Source of the DNA: Desulfobacterales bacterium
Lineage (GTDB): Bacteria; Desulfobacterota; Desulfobulbia; Desulfobulbales; BM004
Length of the DNA stretch: 5,346 nt
Assembly (NCBI GenBank): GCA_030621655.1
Contig: JAUXHH010000129.1
Location: 1-5,346, forward strand
Direction of reading: 5' to 3'
The notes under the pieces were generated by a model that saw nothing but the letters and a program-made list of their open reading frames with translations, made no database searches and was not told the origin of the DNA. How positions within the stretch are numbered: the stretch's first letter is position 1; every line of letters starts with the position of its first letter. The position numbers and the translations under genes were made by a program. Shown piece after piece: positions 1 to 5,346 of this stretch.

Positions 1-1
1 C

Positions 2-529
2 CTGCTTGGCGCATTCTCTCTTGATCTGGTTGACAGACTTCTGCCTCACGAACATTTCATCCTGGGGCATGAGGGACCATCAAGCAGGATGAAGAGGATC
101 TGGCTTTTTATTATTGCCATAACCATTCACAACTTCCCGGAAGGATTAGCTGTAGGCGTTGGTTTTGGCGGCGGTGATATAGCAAACGGCACCAGCCTTG
201 CAATTGGAATCGGGCTGCAGAACATGCCGGAAGGACTGGCTGTTGCCCTGCCGTTATTAGGACTTGGCTACAGCCGGTTGAAGGCCATCGGCATTGCAAC
301 TTTAACGGGTCTTGTTGAACCGGTAGGGGGCTTACTTGGTGTTGGGGCTGTCACCGTCTTCCAGCCCATATTACCACTGGGACTGGCCTTTGCAGCCGGC
401 GCCATGCTTTTTGTTATCAGTGACGAAATAATCCCTGAAACCCATGCCAAGGGCAGGTCCAGACTGGCCACCTTCGGCATTATCATAGGCTTTGTTATCA
501 TGATGTCCCTTGACAATCTGCTTGGTTAG
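2..529 (+). CDS. ZIP family metal permease, GufA-like (C-terminal part, 5' end outside window)
   Basis: This is the C-terminal 175 residues of an inner-membrane divalent-metal (zinc/iron/manganese type) transporter of the ZIP family. The frame is open from the first codon in the window, and the Met at base 89 lies inside the protein, so it is not the start. Residues 1-29 look like the loop after TM3, with a His-containing stretch (PHEH, then GHEG). TM4 carries H43-N44-F-P-E47-G, the classic metal-site motif. The next helix carries Q73-N74-M-P-E77-G, typical of the GufA/ZIP11 branch rather than ZupT. The following helix has E106 in GLVEP, and the C-terminus has DEIIPETH then a last hydrophobic helix with GFVIMMSLD. 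Family assignment is firm; metal specificity and direction cannot be read from sequence. The C-terminus looks intact, ending in TAG. The next gene lies 173 bp downstream, so co-transcription is unlikely but not excluded. Confidence 0.93.
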   Translation: MLGAFSLDLVDRLLPHEHFILGHEGPSSRMKRIWLFIIAITIHNFPEGLAVGVGFGGGDIANGTSLAIGIGLQNMPEGLAVALPLLGLGYSRLKAIGIATLTGLVEPVGGLLGVGAVTVFQPILPLGLAFAAGAMLFVISDEIIPETHAKGRSRLATFGIIIGFVIMMSLDNLLG

Positions 530-553
530 TTGCTGGCCTTCCCGTATTTTTTA

Positions 554-587
554 TTGACAGCCTTAGCCTTCCTTCACTAAGTTATAG
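554..587 (+). promoter_or_regulatory. Possible promoter for the CBS-domain gene (perfect -35 box, poor -10)
   Basis: TTGACA at 554-559 is a perfect sigma-70 -35 hexamer in the only intergenic gap before the CBS gene. No good -10 lies at 17 bp: TAAGTT at 578-583 (18-bp spacer) matches three of six positions, and TTATAG at 582-587 is too far away. If used, the 5' leader would be about 110 nt and would contain the hairpin at 584-609. A second -10-like box, TATTAT at 657-662, has no convincing -35. The call is weak. Confidence 0.25.
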
Positions 588-630
588 CATAACGAACAAC
601 ATATGCTGTTTTATGATTTTTTATTTTTTA
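584..630 (+). terminator. Possible weak rho-independent terminator after the ZIP gene
   Basis: Bases 584-591 (ATAGCATA) pair with 602-609 (TATGCTGT) to form an 8-bp stem with one G-U pair and a 10-nt loop. A strongly T-rich run follows to about 630. The position, 55 bp after the ZIP stop codon, suits a terminator. The stem has only two G-C pairs, so its stability is poor. The same bases also form the near-palindrome at 595-610, which competes with this fold and could be an operator instead. Confidence 0.25.
595..610. promoter_or_regulatory. Near-palindrome, possible operator
   Basis: AACAaCATATGcTGTT is a 16-bp inverted repeat with a single mismatched pair (599/606), centred between 602 and 603 in an AT-rich intergenic region about 95 bp before the CBS-gene start. 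The symmetry is typical of a dimeric regulator site, but a single copy in AT-rich DNA can arise by chance, and no regulator family is recognisable from it. Confidence 0.2.
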
Positions 631-690
631 CTTATTTCTTATCAACTCATGCTGACTATTATTAATTAAGGCTTGGTTTCACCCCGTTTA

Positions 691-696
691 AAGGAG
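691..696 (+). promoter_or_regulatory. Ribosome binding site of the CBS-domain gene
   Basis: AAGGAG ends six bases before the ATG at 703, a near-ideal Shine-Dalgarno sequence and spacing. It fixes the start of the CBS protein, whose first residues (MLKIKDIMT) also match the usual beginning of a CBS domain. Confidence 0.85.
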
Positions 697-702
697 AATT
701 GA

Positions 703-1137
703 ATGCTAAAAATCAAAGACATAATGACGAGCGAAGTATTTGTACTACATTCTGCCCAGACTCTGGAGTTGCTCCGTTCTTTGATGCGTATCAAACATGT
801 ACGCCATGTGCCGATTGTTGAGCCGGATAATACTTTTGTCGGTTTAATGACGCACCGTGATCTCCTGGCTCAAACCATCTCGCATTTGGCAGAAGTTGAT
901 GATGAAGAACAGGAATACCTGGACCGTCATATTCACATTATGAACATCATGAAAACTGATGTCACTACAGTTGATCCGGAAATGGACGTCTGCAATGCAA
1001 TCACCATGCTGCTGGATCACAAGTATGGATGTCTGCCTGTTGTAACTGACGGGAAACTGGTTGGTATAGTTACAGAAGCGGATTTCATGAAACTGACCCT
1101 TGATCTCCTGCGCAAATCCGAAAGTTCCTGTGTTTGA
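703..1137 (+). CDS. Tandem CBS-domain protein (Bateman module), stand-alone
   Basis: This 144-residue, probably cytosolic protein consists almost entirely of two CBS domains, roughly residues 5-57 and 78-134, joined by an acidic, Glu/Asp-rich linker (DDEEQEYLD, near 66-74). Each repeat begins with an IM(T/K) segment (DIMTS, NIMKTD) and ends with the typical h-x-T-x-x-D signature: GLMTHRD with T50 and D53, and GIVTEAD with T124 and D127. In CBS pairs these residues usually contact the ribose of AMP, ATP or a related adenine nucleotide. No catalytic or DNA-binding domain is attached, so it is probably a nucleotide-sensing regulator acting on an unknown partner. The ATG start is supported by an AAGGAG site six bases upstream. 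It is transcribed alone between the ZIP gene and the convergent formate dehydrogenase gene. Domain identity is certain; the role is unknown. Confidence 0.93.
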   Translation: MLKIKDIMTSEVFVLHSAQTLELLRSLMRIKHVRHVPIVEPDNTFVGLMTHRDLLAQTISHLAEVDDEEQEYLDRHIHIMNIMKTDVTTVDPEMDVCNAITMLLDHKYGCLPVVTDGKLVGIVTEADFMKLTLDLLRKSESSCV

Positions 1138-1171
1138 TCAGAGACTGACAAAGAGAATCAAATTATATTAA

Positions 1172-1211
1172 TAAAAAGCCGGGTCTTGCTTTCCCAAGAC
1201 CCGGCTTTTTA
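1172..1211. terminator. Bidirectional rho-independent terminator between convergent genes
   Basis: Bases 1172-1188 and 1195-1211 form a perfect 17-bp inverted repeat around a 6-nt loop, with a G-C-rich core (GCCGGGTCTTG) flanked by A5 and T5. On the + strand the stem ends in TTTTT followed by AGTTTTT, 34 bp after the CBS stop. On the - strand it also ends in TTTTT followed by ATTAATATAATTT, 24 bp after the formate dehydrogenase stop. It therefore serves both converging transcripts. Confidence 0.95.
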
Positions 1212-1235
1212 GTTTTTGCCTCTCGGAACTGCGGG

Positions 1236-4200
1236 CTAAGTTGCTTTTTCCACCTTTACTGCACATACCTTGGCTTCCGGAATTTTACAATCGGGATCAA
1301 GAGCATCATTGGTAAGCAGGTTAGCGGCAGCCTCTTTATAATGAAAGGGGATGAACGTCACTCCCGGGCTGATTCCATCGGTCACCAGAACCGGAAGAGT
1401 AATGGAGCCACGACGAGAAGCGACATGCACCTGTTCGCCATCTTTAATTTGCAACCGCTCGGCATCATCGGGATTCATTTCAACAATAGGACCGCGATCG
1501 GCGTTTTCAAGCACCTGGGACCGACGGGTCATGGTGCCGGTATGGTACTGATAGAGTACCCGACCGGTGGTAAGAATAAATGGATATTCGTCGTCCGGAA
1601 GTTCCTCCGGATTTCTCCAGGTAACAGGAGTAAAACTGGCCAGGCCGCGGGGAAATCCATTTTCAAACAATACGGGTGTACCGGGGTGGTCTTCTGTAGG
1701 ACAGGGCCACTGTATTCCGTTGCCTTCAAGACGCTTATAGTTTATGCCTGCAATGGCCGGCCAGGCTTTAGCTATTTCGTTGAAAACATCCTCTGCCTTT
1801 GATACGTCCATTCTGTCTGAACCCGGATAAAAATCGCTTGCCGGTGTGATTTCCCGGTCTGGATCCATACGATCGGAGATTGCCTGAATAATGGAAAGAT
1901 CATCGCAGGCTCCCTTCGGCGGCAACAGGGCCTGCCTGACCCGCTGCACCCTGCGCTCCGTATTGGTAAAGGTCCCCTCCTTTTCTGCGTAGGCGGCAGC
2001 CGGCAGGACCACATCTGCAAGTTCAGCTGTTTCGCTGAGAAAAATATCCTGCACCACAAGAAATTTAACGGATCCAAACGCCTTGCGCGCGTGACTCAAA
2101 TTAGGGTCACTCATAACCGGATTCTCTCCCATGACCCACATGGCATCAATGGTGCCGTCAATCATGGCCTGCGTCATATCAGTGGCAGCCAGGCCGGGCT
2201 TGGCCGGCAAAGGGCCTCCCCACAATTCTTCAAAACGGAGCCTGGCCTCATCATTATCAACGCGTTGATATCCCGGTAAAAATACAGGCGCACATGCCAT
2301 ATCACTGGCACCCTGAACATTATTCTGGCCGCGCAACGGATTCAGGCCGGTACCGGGCTTCCCGAGGTTGCCGGTCATCAGGGCAAGATTGGCCAGGCAT
2401 TTAACATTATCAGTTCCTGAGGTATGCTGTGTTATACCCATTGTATAGTAAATAGCAGCCCGTTCGGCGGATCCATAGATCTTTGCCGCCTCTTCGATAT
2501 CCACAGCCGGAACCCCGGTGATCTTCTCGGCCCATTCAGGAGTACATTCAGCAACTGCTTCGGCAAAGGCTTCGAAATTCTCGGTTCTTTCCTTGACAAA
2601 GTCCTGATCAACGAGATTATCGCGTATAATGACATGGCACATAGCATTAATCAGTGCTGCATCGGTACCGGGCTTCTGGGACAACCACAGCTTGGCATGA
2701 TCAGCAAGCTTGATGCGGCGCGGATCAGCTACAATAATCTTAGTATCGTGTTTTTTGGCTGCCTGCTTCATTCGCAAACCGATTACCGGGTGTGTTTCAG
2801 TGGTATTTGAACCGATAACCAACATCGCGTCGATTTCTGTAATGCCTTCAATATCATTACTCATCGCACCGGATCCCAACACTGTGACTAGACCAGTCAC
2901 CGTAGGGCTGTGTCAGTAACGGGCACAATGATCAATATTATTGGTGCCGATCTGCAGGCGGAAGAATTTCTGAAATACATAGTTCTCTTCGGTGGTGCAA
3001 CGTGCTGAAGAAAGACCTGCCAAAGCATCCGGGCCCTTGTCAGCAAGAACATCGCGGAAGTTTTCGGTAACAATGTCCAGGGCCTCATTCCAGCTTACCG
3101 GTTCCAGGGGGCCGCCCTTCTGCCTCCGCACAAGGGGCGTTGTGAGCCTGTCCGGATGGTTGAGAAACGCGTGCCCAAATCGTCCTTTAACGCAAAGATC
3201 CCCGTAATTAGGCATCTGATCGGGGTTGGCAGTTACCTCAATAAGAGTGTTGCCTTGTACTTTAAGCTCGAGCTGGCAGCCGGTTCCACAATAGGGGCAG
3301 GTAGTTCGCACTTTTTCAACTACTTCATTGACTATGGGGACGATCTGCTCCTTCTTGTTGAGCGCACCGGTTGAGCAGTTATCTACGCACTTGCCGCAGG
3401 AAACACATTTCTCGTTGAACACCAGGGTAATACCCTCGGCCCTGCCCTTTTCATCAAAACCCGATGCCGAAAGATCCAGGGCGTCATAGGCACATGAATT
3501 CATGCAGCGCTGGCAGAATACGCACTTGTTCAGATCAACGGTTATTGCCGGATGGGATGCGTCCTTTTCATAAAGAGGCTTTTTACCCATGCCGGTCTTG
3601 TTGAGATTAATACCATTATCAATAGAGAGTCTCTTCAGATCGCAACGGTCAAAGGCAGTACAACCGCAGGAGAGGCAGCGTTCAGCTTCCTTCCTGGCCG
3701 TTTCCTCATCAAAACCAAGTTTGACCTCCTCAAAATCCAGGATAGAGCTTTCAGGCTGACGCTCAACCATTTTTTCCCGATGCTTGGAACTGATTCCTGT
3801 AAAAGTCTCAGGGGCAACATCTTTAAAGGATTTACCGCGGGAAAAATTAAAGCGGCCTTCCCCTGCCTCTTTCTCTATCCCCATAATCTGGGCATGAATA
3901 TTTTCCGCCGACCTCCGGGCACCTACAACTGCCTGGATTACGGAACGGGGCCCGCTGGTCGCATCACCGGCCGCATAGATCCCATCGAGATTGGTTAAAA
4001 AATCGCGGGGATTTGCCTTGATGTTTCCAGCCGGGGTCAGCTCAAGGGATTCCTCAAGTGAACCGCCTTCAAATCCATCTTTGCTGGCCATTTTCCCCAT
4101 GGAATAAACTACAGTGTCTAAATGCAGGTGCATGTTCGATTCAGGGATCTCAACCGGATTGCGTTTGCCCCGCTTATCAGGTTCCCCCAGCTCCATGCGG

Positions 4201-5345
4201 ATCAGTTCTATATCAAGTCCTCCACCTGGAGAAGTAATCTCAACCGGTGATGCCATATCTAAAAACTTGACACCCTCGCGTTCGGCATCCGCGACATTTC
4301 GTTCATGAGCAGGCATCTCCTCTTTGGGCCGCGGATAAATAATCGTTACCTCGTCCATCCCTGACCTGACAAGTGCCCGGGCGGCTTCTACGGCAATATT
4401 ATTACCGCCGAGCACTGCAGCCCGTTTACCATAGTCAGCAACTTCTCCGGTGGTGATCTTCTTCAAAAATTCGGAAGATCCCATAACGCCGGCCAAAGAT
4501 CCACCCGGAATTTCCAAAGGTTTATCCACCGGATTGCCAATAGCAATAAGAGTGGCATCAAAACCCGAATCTTTAAGATCCTGCAGCGTATAATCAACAC
4601 CCCATTTCTGTTCGGCCTTCACAGTAATACCCATCTGCAGGAGGGTATTTATTTCATAATCCAAAACTTTCTTGGGGATTTTAAACTCCGGGAAACCATA
4701 GCGCAGCATACCGCCCAGCTTAGGTGCGGCTTCGTAAACGGTTACTTCGTGTCCTTTTCTGGTCAGGAAATAGGCACCTGTCAAGCCAGCAGGACCACCG
4801 CCGATCACTGCCACTTTTTTACCGGTTGAAGGTTCTTTGGGAATTCGCAGATCAATTTCATTGGTCATGCACCAGTCAGCTAAAAAACGCTTGAGATGAT
4901 TGATTGCAATGGGCTCTTCCACCAACACACGTCTACATTTGGTTTCGCAGAAACGGGGGCAGACCCTGCCCACGGAAAAAGGAAACGGATTGCGTTCCAT
5001 GACCAGGCGCAGTCCCTCTTCGTACTGCCCTTTGGCGACATGGGCAATATAACCCTGCACATTGATCTGCCCCGGGCAGGTCAGATTGCATGGTGCCTTA
5101 CAATCGCCGAAATGGGTCTCAGCAAGAATGGCCAACCGTTCACTGCGCAACTCCTTCAACACCTCGGAGTCCGTGCTGATATTCATCCCTTCCTGAATTT
5201 TCATTTCACAGGAACGCACAGGGGTTTCAGAACCTTCCAGCTCGACAACACAGAGTCCACAGGTTTGGTCCGCATTCTTTCCCCTGACATGACAGAGAGT
5301 GGGAATATAGATTCCCGCCTGCTCTGCTGCTTTAAGGATTGTTAT
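1236..5345 (-). CDS. fdhF: Selenocysteine-containing formate dehydrogenase alpha subunit fused to a GltD/NfnL-like flavin module (N-terminus outside window)
   Basis: Reversible formate oxidation to CO2, probably cytosolic (no signal or membrane segment is visible, but the N-terminus is cut). The frame is open from the window edge to TAG at 1236-1238: 1369 residues, reading TGA at 2913-2915 as Sec811. Order, counted from the window edge: [2Fe-2S] domain (C18, C29, C32, C46); GltD/NfnL/DPD-like module, about 72-545, with cysteines 82, 86, 90 and 129, 133, 137, FAD motif GGGPAG near 182, second Rossmann GGNNIAVE near 313 and AAGDA near 460; extra cysteines 557, 560, 562, 568; two [4Fe-4S] motifs (608-618, 647-657); catalytic part from about 680 (C683, C686, C690, C718, K720), Sec811-His812, LRGQNNVQG near 1005, cofactor-binding domain from about 1253. 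The catalytic part, about 690 residues, matches the size of E. coli FdhF. GTG at 5219 and GTG at 2900 are internal codons, not starts. NAD(P) coupling is inferred; formate activity is strongly indicated by family motifs. Confidence 0.95.
2875..2915 (-). promoter_or_regulatory. Bacterial SECIS element for Sec insertion
   Basis: In the mRNA, directly 3' of the UGA, GUGACU (2900-2895) pairs perfectly with AGUCAC (2889-2884) around the loop GGUCU (2894-2890). A lower helix forms from CCC (2907-2905) with GGG (2877-2875), a U-U mismatch, and AC (2903-2902) with GU (2880-2879). A small internal loop separates the two helices. The GGUCU apical loop is the same as in the E. coli fdhF element as I recall it, where this loop is recognised by the elongation factor SelB. 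The position within about 40 nt after the UGA and inside the coding frame is as expected for bacteria. Confidence 0.93.
2913..2915 (-). other. In-frame UGA read as selenocysteine (catalytic Sec)
   Basis: On the - strand the codons read N-I-D-H-C-A-R-Y-TGA-H-S-P-T-V and continue in the same frame through G-S-G-A-M, which is the conserved active-site segment of formate dehydrogenases. In E. coli FdhF this residue is Sec140, followed by His141, and it ligates the Mo/W. The protein is fully homologous on both sides of the TGA, with no gap or frame change. Decoding as Sec therefore fits far better than termination. Confidence 0.96.
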
Positions 5346-5346
5346 G

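Noticed and set aside
89..91. Start of the ZIP transporter at ATG 89
   Set aside because: In-frame sequence before it matches the ZIP loop after TM3 (LLGAF, DRLLPHEH), and no ribosome binding site precedes the ATG. The gene starts upstream of the window.
212..240. Asn in place of Asp in the Q-N-x-P-E motif of the ZIP protein as a novel metal site
   Set aside because: Q-N-x-P-E-G is what I recall for the GufA/ZIP11 branch, so it marks the subfamily rather than a novelty.
1341..1802. Open frame of 153 codons on the + strand, and similar ones at 2424-2810 and 3552-3998
   Set aside because: These lie antisense to strongly conserved formate dehydrogenase sequence, resemble no family I recognise, and are explained as shadows of the real frame.
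1236..2900. A separate 554-residue molybdopterin oxidoreductase starting at GTG 2898-2900
   Set aside because: It is the C-terminal continuation of the upstream frame after the Sec codon. The GTG lies inside the conserved active-site segment and the SECIS stem, and a catalytic domain without its Fe4S4 part and Sec would be inactive.
2913..2915. Pseudogene with a nonsense mutation or a sequencing error
   Set aside because: The TGA is exactly at the known Sec position and is followed by a well-formed SECIS hairpin. The rest of the protein shows no decay.
5217..5219. Start of the formate dehydrogenase at GTG 5219
   Set aside because: The frame is open to the window edge. The upstream codons encode the cysteines of the [2Fe-2S] domain (C18, C29, C32), so the true start is outside the window.
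1..5346. CRISPR arrays, insertion sequences, tRNA or rRNA genes, attachment sites
   Set aside because: No repeated spacers, transposase motifs, terminal inverted repeats or RNA-gene signatures were seen. Nearly all of the window is accounted for by three genes and short intergenic gaps.

Overview
The window holds three protein-coding genes. Two lie on the + strand in the left fifth, and one very large gene occupies about 77% of the window on the - strand. A bidirectional terminator separates the two blocks. The content points to an anaerobic bacterium that uses formate and has the selenocysteine machinery, with intermediate base composition. A Desulfobacterota-like sulfate reducer or syntroph, or an acetogenic or related Clostridia member, would fit, but the lineage is a guess and no rRNA or marker gene is present.

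Left region (1-1211): the C-terminal 175 residues of a GufA-type ZIP metal permease run in from upstream. An AT-rich intergenic stretch of 173 bp follows, with a possible weak terminator, a near-palindrome and a possible -35 box. Next comes a compact 144-residue protein made of a CBS-domain pair, with a clear ribosome binding site. A perfect 17-bp hairpin at 1172-1211 ends this gene and also the convergent large gene.

Right region (1236-5346, - strand): one gene, cut by the window edge at its N-terminus, encodes at least 1369 residues. It appears as two open reading frames separated by a single in-frame TGA at 2913-2915. That TGA sits where molybdenum/tungsten formate dehydrogenases carry catalytic selenocysteine (C-A-R-Y-U-H). 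It is followed at once by a bacterial SECIS-type hairpin with a GGUCU apical loop. The two frames are therefore one selenoprotein, not a broken gene or two genes.

Domain order is: N-terminal [2Fe-2S] ferredoxin domain, a GltD/NfnL-like FAD and NAD(P)H module with N-terminal Fe-S cysteines, an extra Cys-rich motif, a two-[4Fe-4S] ferredoxin domain, then the complete formate dehydrogenase catalytic subunit (Fe4S4 domain, molybdopterin domain with Sec, C-terminal cofactor-binding domain). A wire of iron-sulfur clusters thus appears to link formate oxidation or CO2 reduction to a flavin/pyridine-nucleotide site within one polypeptide. This fusion is the most interesting content of the window. The ZIP and CBS genes have no evident functional link to it.
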